Made by a program: the position numbers and the translations under genes. This document shows, in pieces, positions 1-9,098 of a DNA stretch of 64,000 bases. The notes beneath the pieces were generated by a model. That model made no database searches. It saw nothing but the letters and a program-made list of their open reading frames with translations, and was not told the DNA's origin. How positions within the stretch are numbered: the stretch's first letter is position 1; every line of letters starts with the position of its first letter. Source of the DNA: CAYYNP01 sp964472545 (lineage in GTDB: Bacteria; Planctomycetota; Planctomycetia; Pirellulales; Thermoguttaceae); the NCBI GenBank assembly GCA_964472545.1, contig CAYYNP010000009.1:10230-74229 (forward strand). The letters run 5' to 3'.

Positions 1-2
1 CC

Positions 3-917
3 CTCGGGGCCTTCGGGGCGATGTGTCTGAACGACAATCTCGAATCGATCAACCTCTGCAACGAACTCTGCAACCGGCTCGGGCTGGATACGATCGGCAC
101 CGGCGGGACGGTGGCGTTCGCGATCGAGTGTTACGAGAACGGGCTGATCACCAGCGAAGAGACCGGCGGGCTGGAGTTGACCTGGGGCAACGCCCGATCG
201 ATCGTTGAATTGGTCAAGCGGATCGGCCGCCGCGAGGGGATTGGGGCCGTGTTGGCCGACGGCGTGCGCGTGGCGGCCCAGCGGATCGGCAGGGGTTCCG
301 AACAATACGCGATCCACGTCGGCGGCGAAGAACCGCCGATGCACGATCCGCGCTGCGTGCCCAGCGCCGGGACCACCTACAAGATGGACGCCACGCCGGG
401 CCGCCATACGCAGGTCAGCACGTGGATTTCCGAACTGGGCGCCGGCCCGCCGGATTTGGTCGACCAGCCGCAGCCGGCAGAGCATTACCCCGGCAAGGGC
501 CAGGCCCACGCCAAGGTGAACAACTACTTCCACGTGGGCCAATCGTCCGGCATCTGCATGTTCATCCTGTTGACGATGCAGCCGCACTTTGTCACCGAAT
601 CGCTGACCCACGCCACGGGGACCGAGTTCACGTTCGACGATGTGATGACGACCGGCCGGCGGATCGCCGCGTTGCGCACGGCGTTCAACTTGCGCGAGGG
701 CATCCGCAACATCGAGATCCCCATGCCCGGCCGCGTGATCGGCGACCCGCCGCTGGAGAAGGGCCCCACGGCGGGCAACACGGTTCAACTTGACGTCCAA
801 GTCGAGGACTACCTCAAAGCCATGGAGTGGGACACGGCGACCGGCGTGCCGAAGCGTGAGACGCTACTCGCACTAGGACTCGACTTCGTCGTCGACGATT
901 TGCACGCCTCGACATAA
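3..917 (+). CDS. Aldehyde:ferredoxin oxidoreductase family protein, C-terminal part (5' end outside window)
   Basis: The frame is open to the left window edge and the residues before the first internal Met (LGAFGA) fit the family, so the true start lies outside. The visible ~304 residues correspond to the C-terminal domains of tungsten-pterin aldehyde:ferredoxin oxidoreductases: the Glu/Asn/Cys-rich helix with NRLGLDTIG (the GLD pterin-contact region), a GGEEPPMHDPR stretch, SSGICMF (the Cys in the position of the fourth [4Fe-4S] ligand) and the typical end YLKAMEWDTATGVP. These enzymes oxidise aldehydes to carboxylates with ferredoxin in the cytoplasm; the substrate cannot be inferred. The N-terminal CxxCxxxC cluster motif is not in view. 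A DUF4838 gene follows 78 bp downstream on the same strand. Confidence 0.87.
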   Translation, partial: LGAFGAMCLNDNLESINLCNELCNRLGLDTIGTGGTVAFAIECYENGLITSEETGGLELTWGNARSIVELVKRIGRREGIGAVLADGVRVAAQRIGRGSEQYAIHVGGEEPPMHDPRCVPSAGTTYKMDATPGRHTQVSTWISELGAGPPDLVDQPQPAEHYPGKGQAHAKVNNYFHVGQSSGICMFILLTMQPHFVTESLTHATGTEFTFDDVMTTGRRIAALRTAFNLREGIRNIEIPMPGRVIGDPPLEKGPTAGNTVQLDVQVEDYLKAMEWDTATGVPKRETLLALGLDFVVDDLHAST

Positions 918-995
918 AGCCGCGACCGGTGGTCGCGCCACACGCCCACGGAGACTCCGCCACAACGCCAGCCACAACCGACGAGGAGCTACGCC

Positions 996-2822
996 ATGCC
1001 TTTATCACGCTTCCTTACTGCACTTGCTCTTGGGGTATTCGCACTCACGACAAGCGACCTTCTCGCCGAAAACCTTATCCTCGCCGAAAACGGCCAATCC
1101 CCTTACCGAATCGTCGTTCCCAGCGCGCCGTCGCCGTCGACCAAGTACGCCGCCGAGGAACTCCAGTCGTTTCTCGAACAGATGACCGGCGCCAAGCTGC
1201 CGATCGTGGACGAAAACTCGCCGATGACCGACAAGGAGATCATCCTCGGCGAGAACGCCCATCTGCGCAAGCTCGACTCGCCGGTCGATTTCGAGAAGCT
1301 GGGGCCGGAGGGCTACGTGATCCGCACCGTCGGCCAGCACCTGGTGATCGCCGGCGGGCGGCTGCGGGGGAATCTGTACGGGGTCTACGGTATGCTCGAA
1401 GATCATCTCGGCTGCCGGTGGTTCACGCCCACTGTCAGCCGGATTCCGAAGTACAAGCGAATGGTGATCGGATACCTCAACTCCGAGGTGATCCCGGCGT
1501 TGGAATACCGCGAGCCGTTCACGTTCGACTGCTTCGACGGTGACTGGTGTGCCCGTAACCGCGTCAATTCCAGCAGCGGACGGCTGGAAGAGAAGCACGG
1601 CGGGAAGATCAAGTTCGCCGGCGGGTTCTTTTGCCACACGTTCAATCGGCTGGTGCCGCCGGACAAGTACTTCGAGGAGCATCCCGAGTACTTCTCGCTG
1701 ATCGACGGCAAGCGGCTGAAAGAGCGATCACAATTGTGTTGCACGAACGAAGACGTGGTGCGGCTTTGCATCAAGGGCATTCGCGAGGCGATGCGCGCGC
1801 AGCCCGACGCATTCGCCTTTTCCGTCTCGCAGAACGACTGGCACAACTCCTGTCAATGCGACGAGTGCCAGGCGTTGGCCAAGCAGGAAGACTCGCAGAT
1901 GGCCCCGGTGCTCTACCTGGTCAATCGCGTGGCCGAGGCGGTCGAGAAGGAGTTTCCCGACAAGGTCGTCGAGACGCTGGCCTATCAATGGACCCGCAAG
2001 GCGCCAAAGTCGATGCGTCCGCGGCCCAACGTGGTGATCCGGCTGTGCTCGATCGAGTGTTGCTTCTCGCACGCCTTGGCCGGCTGCGATAGCGAGCAGA
2101 ATCGCAAGTTCCACCAGGACGCCGACGCTTGGGCCAAGGTTTGCGACCGGCTCTGGGTCTGGGACTACGTGACCGACTTCCGCCACTACCTGCTGCCGTT
2201 TCCCAACCAGCGCGTGCGGGCGAAGAACATCCAGTTTTTCGTCAACCACAACGTCAAGGGCATCTTCGAGCAGGACACCTACAACACCTCGAACAGCGAA
2301 CTGGCCGAGTTGGGCGGCTACGTCACCGCCAAGCTGCTCTGGAACCGCTACTATGGTCCGAAGAAGGCGATCCGCGAGTTTCTCGCCGGCTACTACGGCA
2401 AGGCGGCCGAGCCGATCCAGCGATACCTCGACCTGTTGCACGACCGGGTCGAGAAGGAGAACATCCACGTGAACATCTGGGCCGGCCCGGAAAGCCCCCA
2501 CCTGACCGACCCGTTGTTGATCGCTGCCGACAAACTCTGGCAGCAGGCCGAAGCGGCCGTGGCGGCGGAACCGGAGGTGCTTGCGCGCGTGAAGCTCTCG
2601 CGGATGAGCGTCGACTACGCGATCCTCGAGCGGGCTCGGCTGCAAGCGCAGAAGAAGCTGCCTGCCGATGAGGAGTCGATGCAATTGGCCAGGAAGCGAT
2701 TCGAGCCGTTCTTCAAGACGTTCAATTCCTGTGGCTTAACGCGGATACGCGAATGGACGGTGATCGATAAGAAGGAGTACCGCCAGGCACTGGCGGCGGC
2801 GTTGGGCGTGGAGGGGGAATGA
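996..2822 (+). CDS. Secreted DUF4838 domain-containing protein
   Basis: A 608-residue protein with a clear signal peptide (MPLSRFLTALALGVFALTTS, cleavage near LLA-EN). Residues ~30-140 look like the GH67/GH20-type N-terminal beta-alpha domain (YAAEELQSFLEQMTGAKLPI), and residues ~200-480 look like the DUF4838 barrel with YFEEHPEYFSL, LCCTNEDVV and a Cys pair in CQCDECQAL. Such proteins are common in planctomycetes and are thought to act on polysaccharides, but no activity is established for the family. The ATG is preceded by GAGGAG at about 8 bp spacing (980-985), which supports this start. Only the DUF4838 assignment is firm; the glycosidase-like role is inference. Confidence 0.85.
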   Translation: MPLSRFLTALALGVFALTTSDLLAENLILAENGQSPYRIVVPSAPSPSTKYAAEELQSFLEQMTGAKLPIVDENSPMTDKEIILGENAHLRKLDSPVDFEKLGPEGYVIRTVGQHLVIAGGRLRGNLYGVYGMLEDHLGCRWFTPTVSRIPKYKRMVIGYLNSEVIPALEYREPFTFDCFDGDWCARNRVNSSSGRLEEKHGGKIKFAGGFFCHTFNRLVPPDKYFEEHPEYFSLIDGKRLKERSQLCCTNEDVVRLCIKGIREAMRAQPDAFAFSVSQNDWHNSCQCDECQALAKQEDSQMAPVLYLVNRVAEAVEKEFPDKVVETLAYQWTRKAPKSMRPRPNVVIRLCSIECCFSHALAGCDSEQNRKFHQDADAWAKVCDRLWVWDYVTDFRHYLLPFPNQRVRAKNIQFFVNHNVKGIFEQDTYNTSNSELAELGGYVTAKLLWNRYYGPKKAIREFLAGYYGKAAEPIQRYLDLLHDRVEKENIHVNIWAGPESPHLTDPLLIAADKLWQQAEAAVAAEPEVLARVKLSRMSVDYAILERARLQAQKKLPADEESMQLARKRFEPFFKTFNSCGLTRIREWTVIDKKEYRQALAAALGVEGE

Positions 2823-2918
2823 TCGGACGGTCGCCGTCTCGCGGAGAACTCGGATTCTGACTGGAGAAGCGTAACACTTTCGTCGTTCGGCCGAAACTAG
2901 CCAGGAGGAGGCGATTCC

Positions 2919-4055
2919 ATGCGTGGCTCTTCTGTGCGTACTGCGATTCTCTGTGGGGGCCTGGCCTGCTTCACGCTCTTCGTTTGCAGTTCACCAGCGC
3001 ACGCTGAGGACGGCGCCGTGGACAAGCTCGTCGAATCGGGCATCATCGATTGGAACATTGCCCTGATTGGAATGCTGACGACCGTCGCAGTGATGTTCGG
3101 CTTGTCCGCGATTGTGAATCTCGACAAGCCGCTGAACGAGGCAATCGTCGACCTGCCACGGCAAGCCGTGAAAGCCCTGGGGCGGCTGAGCCGCTCTTTG
3201 CCCTGGTGGGGTCAGCACAAGAAGGAGAAGAAGAGGAAGAAGAAAAAAAAGAAGAAGGAGACGGAAGAAACGAAGGTGACGACGGTAACCGAGGGGGGAA
3301 CCGGCAAGGACATGGCGGTGACGGGCGAATATGGGCCACTTGCCGTCTGTTTTTTGGCTGTACTTTTCTCGTACCATACGGGTGTCTTGGCAGACCGTCT
3401 ATCGGACACCTACGTTGACGACCTCTCAACGTTCGTTGGGGAACGGGAGGTCTTGCTGTTGGATTTCGACGGTCTGGACGACGACGAACGAAAGGCGGCG
3501 ATGTTCGATATCGTATACGGGGACACGAAGCAAGCAGCGAAACTCGTACTCCACCTCAATCGCTTGTGCCCTGAACAACGAGAAGTCTTACAGCGAAAGA
3601 AGACCGCCGCCTACTACAATGCGAAAAACTACGTGGTGTGGGATCGCGTGTCGAAAGAACGTCTGCTATACGCTCAGCGCAAGATCAGTATTGCACGCGC
3701 GTGGTGTCTCGTGGGAACTGCGGTGTTTGTGTTGTTCATGCTGAGGCTCGTCTTGAAGTCGGGCAAGTACCTGCTGATTCAACTTGATATCTGCCAGAGT
3801 CGGCGAACTAAGAAGCGGCGCAAGTCGACGTCGGAAGAACTCGAATGGGCGTCCCGGCGGGCCAGGCCTTGGTTGTGTACGTTACTGTACCTGGCACCCA
3901 TCCTCGCCGTTTTCGTTGGTCTATACGCCTGGCAAGACCACGAGAGAGAGATGGACGGAAAGGTCTTCGGGATATACAAGGTCGAGACCGAAGGGAAGGT
4001 ACCGCCACCGTTCGGCAAGCACCGCCCAATGCCGTTGCGGCGGGACGGAGAGTGA
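2919..4055 (+). CDS. Hypothetical membrane protein with poly-lysine segment
   Basis: I do not recognise this 378-residue protein. It has an N-terminal signal peptide (ends near AHA-ED, residue ~30), a hydrophobic segment at ~47-67, a strongly basic run KKEKKRKKKKKKK at ~101-113, then hydrophobic segments around 138-158, ~262-285 and ~318-340. The topology is therefore a multi-pass membrane protein with a long Lys-rich cytoplasmic-type loop. AGGAGGAGG at 2901-2909 supports the ATG. The gene ends three bases from the end of the convergent lipoprotein gene. The Lys codons are mostly AAG/AAA in a purine tract, so the strand shows marked purine skew there. Confidence 0.7.
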   Translation: MRGSSVRTAILCGGLACFTLFVCSSPAHAEDGAVDKLVESGIIDWNIALIGMLTTVAVMFGLSAIVNLDKPLNEAIVDLPRQAVKALGRLSRSLPWWGQHKKEKKRKKKKKKKETEETKVTTVTEGGTGKDMAVTGEYGPLAVCFLAVLFSYHTGVLADRLSDTYVDDLSTFVGEREVLLLDFDGLDDDERKAAMFDIVYGDTKQAAKLVLHLNRLCPEQREVLQRKKTAAYYNAKNYVVWDRVSKERLLYAQRKISIARAWCLVGTAVFVLFMLRLVLKSGKYLLIQLDICQSRRTKKRRKSTSEELEWASRRARPWLCTLLYLAPILAVFVGLYAWQDHEREMDGKVFGIYKVETEGKVPPPFGKHRPMPLRRDGE

Positions 4056-4058
4056 CCG

Positions 4059-5117
4059 TTACTTGCGAGGCTTCTCATCTCGCTCCGGCAACCTGCGCCA
4101 GATGCCCACAAACGCCTCATCGTCCGTTCCGTAACAGAACTGCTCCGGGTCTTGGGGACAAACGGCGAGGCCCTCCACCTTGACACCGGAACAGACCCAT
4201 TCGGCAGTTGAAGGCGTTTCACGATCCTCGATCAGACCGTCCACGTCGCTGGCCGACAGATCGAGTGTGCCTAGTTCATACACGATCGACGCAAACGGGC
4301 CTGCGTCGAGATCCGGATCGTACGTGGCAGCGGCCCAAAGCCTGGGCCTCTCGGCCGTACCAGGCGGGGGAAGCTGTAGCAGCAGATCGGAGAAATGCCG
4401 ATTGATACGGTAGTGCCATACTTCGGCCGGCGGAGCGCGAAAAAGGCGATGGATCCTCTCCCATTGGAGTTCGAGGATCCGCTCGTCCTTCTTCGGTCGC
4501 GGGAGCAGTGCGCAGAACAATGTCCCGGCGCCGTCGCCTCCATGCTGCATCGAGTACTGACCGCGATCTGCCAGCAGGACGTGCAGTCTCTCTTGCCAGC
4601 GGAAGCACACAATTCCTTCAAGGTTGTAGGGCTCCTTGCCGGCCAGTCGCGGCAATTCGTAGACGCGTTCTACTTCCCCGATGAAGCCGCCGGCTTCCGC
4701 TCGAACCCGCACGGAAAACACCCGGCCAAATTTCGATCGGAAGTAACCGCTTTCGGCCAGCAAGAAGCAGCCCGGATCGTCCGGTACCGGACATGCGCCT
4801 TCCAGATCGCTTGGCTCGCCGTCGGGATGAATCCAGTCGGCGACCTGCACGGCAGTGTAGGTGTAGGCGGAATCCGCCGCGACGGTCAGAACGCCCAGCC
4901 GCGGTCCGGGGTCGCGGTCGTTCTTGCGGTCGTTGACGACCAAATACCGAGACTCGCCGTTCGTGCCGTTCGACATCGATGCCATGCCGCTGATATCAAG
5001 GTGCGCCTCAGCGAACGTCCCGCCCGATTCTCCGGAGTCGGTCTCTTTCGAACGGCTCGTGCAACTCGACGCGCAAACGAGCAAAACCATACAGACGGAG
5101 GATCTTCGGTATGACAC
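4059..5117 (-). CDS. Predicted lipoprotein, beta-propeller-like (DUF3616/phytase-like style)
   Basis: About 352 residues. I chose the GTG at 5117 because it gives a short basic n-region (SYRRSS) followed by VCMVLLVCASSC, a usable lipobox with Cys as the lipidated residue, and because GGAG lies 11 bp upstream; a TTG at 5141 and an ATG at 5090 are alternatives. The mature part has repeated DLEGA / YNLEGIV / VEGLAVCPQ motifs. These resemble the 'EG' strands of six-bladed propellers in the esterase-like phytase, SdiA-regulated and DUF3616 families. Ligand and activity are unknown. It is convergent with the upstream membrane protein gene. Confidence 0.68.
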   Translation of the reverse strand: MSYRRSSVCMVLLVCASSCTSRSKETDSGESGGTFAEAHLDISGMASMSNGTNGESRYLVVNDRKNDRDPGPRLGVLTVAADSAYTYTAVQVADWIHPDGEPSDLEGACPVPDDPGCFLLAESGYFRSKFGRVFSVRVRAEAGGFIGEVERVYELPRLAGKEPYNLEGIVCFRWQERLHVLLADRGQYSMQHGGDGAGTLFCALLPRPKKDERILELQWERIHRLFRAPPAEVWHYRINRHFSDLLLQLPPPGTAERPRLWAAATYDPDLDAGPFASIVYELGTLDLSASDVDGLIEDRETPSTAEWVCSGVKVEGLAVCPQDPEQFCYGTDDEAFVGIWRRLPERDEKPRK

Positions 5118-5333
5118 GATTCGGAAGACTCCAATCGGCAACGTCGGGCAAACGGCCGTGCCGTTTTCCGGGGTAGGTTACGACTGCCGTGGGTCCATCC
5201 TCTCACACTGTCACCTCCAACGCAAGGGCTCCTTCAACTGCGGCCTGCCTGGATTCGTCGAGGTCTGAACTTGCGCGGCGTGTGGGCGGCGACAGTCTCG
5301 GCAGCTTCGCAGGTGGCCGGTGGTCAGGGACCG

Positions 5334-5362
5334 TTGCCGCCGTGGCAGATCGATGCTATAAT
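5334..5362 (+). promoter_or_regulatory. Sigma-70-type promoter with extended -10 (leaderless-type)
   Basis: TTGCCG (5334-5339), a 17-bp spacer and a perfect TATAAT (5357-5362) preceded by TG at 5354-5355 (TGC-TATAAT, extended -10). The expected start of transcription, about 7 bases after the -10 box, falls at the ATG of the PAC2 gene at 5370. There is no Shine-Dalgarno between the box and the ATG, so the mRNA would be leaderless. Confidence 0.65.
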
Positions 5363-5369
5363 CCCCCCC

Positions 5370-6212
5370 ATGGCAGAAGACTTTCACGACATCCTCCGTT
5401 TCCGCGATTGTCCCAAGCTGGACGACGCCACATTGGTGCTCGCCTTCGGCGGTTGGATGGACGGGGGCGACGTATCGACCGGTACGGTGGAACGCCTGGT
5501 GCATCTGCTCGACGCGGTGGGCATTGCCGAGATCGATCCCGAGCCGTTCTATATCTACAACTTCCCCGGCTCGATGGAAGTCGCCGCGCTGTTCCGCCCG
5601 CACGTCGAGATCGAGGACGGCCTGGTCGGCGCGATCGACATGCCGGCCAACGTCTTCTATTGCCACACGCCGGCCAATCTGGTGCTGTTCGTGGGCAAGG
5701 AGCCGAACCTCCGCTGGCAGACGTTCGGCAAATGTGTCCTTCATCTCGCCCGCAAGGTAGGCGTCAGCCGCATTCTGTTCGTCGGCTCGTTCGGCGGCGC
5801 CGTGCCGCACACGCGGGAGCCGCGGCTTTACGTCTCCTGCTCCGATCCGGAAATCCTGCCGCAGATCCAGCGGTACGGCCTCCGGCCCAGCACCTACTCC
5901 GGCCCCGGGTCCTTTACCAGCTATCTGATGACGCAGGCCGAATCGGCCGGCATGCAGATGGTCTCGCTGGTGGCCGAAATCCCCGGCTACCTGCAGGGCA
6001 CCAACCCGCTGAGCATTGAGGCCGTCACTCGGCGTCTGGCCAAGATCCTCAAGCTGCCGCTGGATCTCGACTCGCTGCGCAGCGCCAGCACCGAGTGGGA
6101 GTTGGCTACCAGCAGCGCCGTGGAGCGAAACGAAGAGCTAGCCAGCGAAGTCCGCCGGCTGGAAGAGCAGTACGATAACGACCTGCTCGAGCAGAACGCG
6201 GACGAGGCGTAA
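5370..6212 (+). CDS. PAC2 family protein
   Basis: A 280-residue cytoplasmic protein of the PAC2 (proteasome assembly chaperone 2-like) family. Visible hallmarks are LVLAFGGWMDGGDVS near the N-terminus, FCHTPANL-like strands, LFVGSFGGAVPHTREP in the middle and MVSLVAEIPGYLQGTNP near residue 205, followed by a helical C-terminal tail (LASEVRRLEEQYD). The frame is open upstream to 5271, but the ATG at 5370 fits the family N-terminus and sits just behind a strong -10 element. Bacterial PAC2 proteins have no settled function; in actinobacteria they accompany proteasomes, and no proteasome gene is visible here. Confidence 0.85.
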   Translation: MAEDFHDILRFRDCPKLDDATLVLAFGGWMDGGDVSTGTVERLVHLLDAVGIAEIDPEPFYIYNFPGSMEVAALFRPHVEIEDGLVGAIDMPANVFYCHTPANLVLFVGKEPNLRWQTFGKCVLHLARKVGVSRILFVGSFGGAVPHTREPRLYVSCSDPEILPQIQRYGLRPSTYSGPGSFTSYLMTQAESAGMQMVSLVAEIPGYLQGTNPLSIEAVTRRLAKILKLPLDLDSLRSASTEWELATSSAVERNEELASEVRRLEEQYDNDLLEQNADEA

Positions 6213-6781
6213 CGCGTCCGCATCCAGCGGACGTCTGCTTGCCACCCCTTCGTTTTCTGCGGAAGAATTCTTTCCGTCCCGGTGAGCGGATCGACTCACG
6301 GCCGTATGGCGGTTTCTCGAAGGTGGTTGCCGGGGGGTCTCTTTTTTCCTGGGGTAATTACATCAATTCCCCGCCGTGTCGATGGTCGTTTCACGCCCCC
6401 GCATGGAAGAGGTATCGCGCCTGTGTGTCGCATCGGCGAGAAAGTCGTCCGCATCTAACGGCCGAGGCCGTTGCAATCGCCGCGCGACCTGCTATAGTCG
6501 GGCGTAACCGGTGGAACCTACCCCACACCAACACACCCCAGCGGACGGCCCGCCGAGCCTTTCCACCGGTCGCCGCGGGCCGATCCAACCGTCCGAGCAG
6601 CGTCGCGGAACAGTCGTCGGCCGGACGTACACGCGAGGCATCAAGTGACTTTGCCGAGTGGCAAAGACCCTTCTTTGCAGGTGTGCGTTTCCGTGTGCCG
6701 CACAACCGAACGCGTGTTCGGCGGCACGGCCCAACGAGGTCATATGACGTCAGGGTCCAATGACGTTGGAAGGAGTTGTCC
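6213..6781. other. Long intergenic region / probable 5' leader
   Basis: This 569-bp stretch has no convincing gene. A plus-strand reading frame across it has no family signature or ribosome-binding site and I reject it. It holds the promoter candidate at 6471-6498 and the ribosome-binding site of the next gene. If that promoter is used, about 270 bases of untranslated leader precede the start codon. I see no recognisable riboswitch fold. Confidence 0.5.
6471..6498 (+). promoter_or_regulatory. Candidate sigma-70-type promoter, extended -10
   Basis: TTGCAA (6471-6476), a 16-bp spacer and TATAGT (6493-6498) with TG one base upstream. It points at the thioredoxin-like/CAP gene beginning at 6782 and would leave a leader of roughly 275 bases. 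Confidence 0.45.
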
Positions 6782-8353
6782 ATGCTTTCGTCGAGAGTCA
6801 TTCTGCCGTTGTGCGGCGTTCTCTTGTTGCTCGCTGGCGTCTGTACGCCGATCGCGTCCGCCGCGCTTTCGTGGCACGACGATTACGCCACGGCCTATCA
6901 TCAGGCCAAGGAACAGAAGCAACTGCTGTTGGTTGCTTTCTACGACGACAACGCGCGCTATACACCGCAGCCGGAAGCGCTGGACCACTTGAAAGACTAC
7001 GTCCTGTTGGCCGTGCCGACGTCGGCCACCATCGGTGATGACGAAGAGGCGCAGCGTCTGCTCGATTGCAGCGCGTTTCGCCGGCTCGAGAACGGACCCG
7101 GGCTGGCGGTCGTCAACTTGAAGTATCCCGGCACCAAGCACGGCGACGTGGTGGGCTCGCTGAAGTTGGCCGAGGCCAACGAATCGGCCGCCCGTGTGGT
7201 GCAGCTTCTCGAAGAACCGCACGCACGCTTCGGCCCGGCCGTCCAGGCCGACACTTTCGGGCTTCAGTGGCATACCACGTACGCCGAAGCTTACGCCCAG
7301 GCCAAGGACGAGGAGCGGTTGTTGCTAATCGCCTTTGACGCCGACGGCGTGCGATTCTTGCCCGACACGAAGACGGCCGACGTGCTCCGCGACGTCGTCG
7401 TGGCCCGACTCCGCGTCGAGGAGTCCGACGACTTGCTTCGCGATTCGGCCTTTCGCTTGTTCCATCGTGGGCCGGGCATCGGGCTGATCGACTTGAAACA
7501 CCAAGGCGAGAGCTACGGTAAGGTCGTACAGGTGTTGCCGTCGGAATACGTGACCATGGCGGGCACGCAAGCGATGATCGCGCTGGCCAACGGCGAGTCA
7601 AAGCTGCCGCCGCTGAAGTGGCTCTCCGATTTCGAGAAAGCCAAAGACCTTGCGAAGAAGCAGGAGAAGATGCTCCTGATCGCCATCGACGGTCAAGGCG
7701 AGAAGTACGAACCCGGCGCGAAGGCGATTCCCGTGCTGCACGGATACGTCTTGTTGCGGCAGTCGACCGAGTCGGAATGCCGCGTCGAGGGCGTGGTGCG
7801 CAAGATCCTCCAACGGGCCGACCTGACCCCCATGCGTCAGAAGCCGGGCCTGGTGATCTACGACTATCGCCATCACGGCGAGGAGTATTACGGCCAGGTG
7901 GTCAGCACGATGCCGTATCGGTACCTTGGCCCCAATCCGGGCAATCGGGTCTTCGGCGAGCAAGAACGCGAGCATGAGTTCCTGATCCTCGAACCCAACA
8001 CGCTCAGCCAGCGAACGTTGACCTGGGCCATTCGCGTAAGCAAGGGCTACGGTGCCAACCAGCGGCTCCGCTCTGCCGACGGCCGGCCGAACCAGACGTT
8101 GATGAGCTTTGCGCTGAAGAACTCGATCCTGCAGCGCCGCTACGGATGCGGGCATCACGCCGGCGGGCCGATGCGGGCGGAAATCGCTTCGCCGGGGCCG
8201 GGCGAAGATATCGTCGACGGCGCGTTGAACATGGTCCGCATCTGGCGCGGATCGCCGCCCCATTATGGGACCATGGTCCGCTACCATCCCGAGTTCGGCT
8301 ACGATATGTCGGCCGCTCGGAGCAACTACTGGTACGGCACCGGACGGTTCTAA
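6782..8353 (+). CDS. Secreted protein: three degenerate thioredoxin-like modules plus CAP/SCP-like domain
   Basis: 523 residues. The signal peptide is MLSSRVILPLCGVLLLLAG with an ASA-AL cleavage site. Three related modules start at about residues 29, 160 and 278, each opening with (L)xWxxxYxxAxxxAKxxxxxLLLxAF (LSWHDDYATAYHQAKEQK, LQWHTTYAEAYAQAKDEE, LKWLSDFEKAKDLAKKQE). These are like thioredoxin-fold N-termini but without any CxxC. The last ~110 residues (from ~413) resemble a CAP/SCP domain: GHHAGGPMRAEIASPG, a W-R-G-S-PPH motif, then GYDMSAARSNYWYGTGRF. AAGGAG six bases before the ATG fixes the start; an in-frame TTG lies two codons upstream. The function is unknown; an extracellular binding or scaffold role is inference. 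Confidence 0.78.
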   Translation: MLSSRVILPLCGVLLLLAGVCTPIASAALSWHDDYATAYHQAKEQKQLLLVAFYDDNARYTPQPEALDHLKDYVLLAVPTSATIGDDEEAQRLLDCSAFRRLENGPGLAVVNLKYPGTKHGDVVGSLKLAEANESAARVVQLLEEPHARFGPAVQADTFGLQWHTTYAEAYAQAKDEERLLLIAFDADGVRFLPDTKTADVLRDVVVARLRVEESDDLLRDSAFRLFHRGPGIGLIDLKHQGESYGKVVQVLPSEYVTMAGTQAMIALANGESKLPPLKWLSDFEKAKDLAKKQEKMLLIAIDGQGEKYEPGAKAIPVLHGYVLLRQSTESECRVEGVVRKILQRADLTPMRQKPGLVIYDYRHHGEEYYGQVVSTMPYRYLGPNPGNRVFGEQEREHEFLILEPNTLSQRTLTWAIRVSKGYGANQRLRSADGRPNQTLMSFALKNSILQRRYGCGHHAGGPMRAEIASPGPGEDIVDGALNMVRIWRGSPPHYGTMVRYHPEFGYDMSAARSNYWYGTGRF

Positions 8354-8491
<138 letters not shown>

Positions 8492-8510
8492 CTGAAGGAC
8501 CACCGAGAAC

Positions 8511-8547
8511 GAGTGTGGCACTGCTTCTGCGAAGCAGTGGCACACTC
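8511..8547. repeat. Hairpin repeat
   Basis: 17-bp arms (8511-8527 and 8531-8547, one mismatch) around a three-base loop. The arm shares the GTGGCACTGC core with the larger palindrome 20 bp upstream. Confidence 0.65.
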
Positions 8548-8667
8548 GGCGGGTGGGTGGCTTCTATGAAAGCCCACCGCTTGTCAAGCGTGGTACCAAC
8601 CGTCTTCGCCCATTCTTCTATTCGAGCATCGGCACGGGGGCCTAGCCCATGTGGGTTGTTTCGAGGA

Positions 8668-8925
8668 GTGCCGGCCGCCCCGCAGCACGCCTCGACGGCC
8701 GCCGTCGGCGTCTCCTCGAACCGTTCGACCGCCGCGGCGACCCTCGCCACGCGGTTTTCCAGCTTCCGATTCAGCAGCACCTTGCCCTCGGCGTCGAGAA
8801 TGCACAGCCCTCGGCGTCGAGAATGCACAGCCCTCGGCATCGAGAATGCACAGCCCTCGGCATCGAGAATGCACACCTGCATCTGGTGGTAGTCCAAGCC
8901 AACATAGACTGCTGAACTCTTCATG
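8668..8925 (-). pseudogene. IS110-family transposase N-terminal remnant
   Basis: Read from the ATG at 8925, the protein begins MKSSAVYVGLDYHQMQVCI and continues into LNRKLENRVARVAAAVERFE and AVEACCGAA. This is the DEDD-type N-terminal start of IS110-family transposases (GLDYH...D...G...L...AVEACCG). Similarity stops near 8668; the remaining ~80% of a transposase, including the C-terminal Ser region, is absent. Inside the remnant the codons for ILDAEG have been expanded into four 23-bp copies. No terminal repeats or target duplication could be identified. Dead copy. Confidence 0.65.
8784..8875. repeat. Tandem 23-bp repeat, four copies
   Basis: Four head-to-tail units at 8784-8806, 8807-8829, 8830-8852 and 8853-8875, differing only at one G/A position. 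They lie inside the IS110 remnant. Three extra units add 69 bp, exactly 23 codons, so the reading frame survives although each unit is read in a different frame. There are no spacers, so it is not a CRISPR. Confidence 0.9.
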
Positions 8926-9038
8926 CTCGTTGCTCCTTCGGTAAACCATGTTTGTGTAAACACGTTCAGTTTACTACACTTAAAGCAGCGAGCTTCCATA
9001 CCCATCTGGGGTCGGCGTGCGAGAGACGAGCGCCAAGC

Positions 9039-9098
9039 CCCCAGCCCCCGAGTCCCCAGCCCCCGAGTCCCCAGCCCCCGAGTCCCCAGCCCCCGACT
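9039..9098. repeat. 15-bp minisatellite, four copies
   Basis: CCCCAGCCCCCGAGT is repeated from 9039 (units at 9039, 9054, 9069 and 9084, the last diverged). It lies just upstream of the transglutaminase gene, and its reverse complement resembles the 14-bp minisatellites at 13741 and 21693. Confidence 0.85.

Noticed and set aside
6239..6763. Plus-strand frame in the spacer before the thioredoxin-like/CAP gene
   Set aside because: No ribosome-binding site, no family resemblance and Arg/Ser/Pro-rich translation; a promoter lies within it.
8784..8875. CRISPR array
   Set aside because: Four 23-bp units are directly abutting with no spacers and lie inside a transposase remnant.
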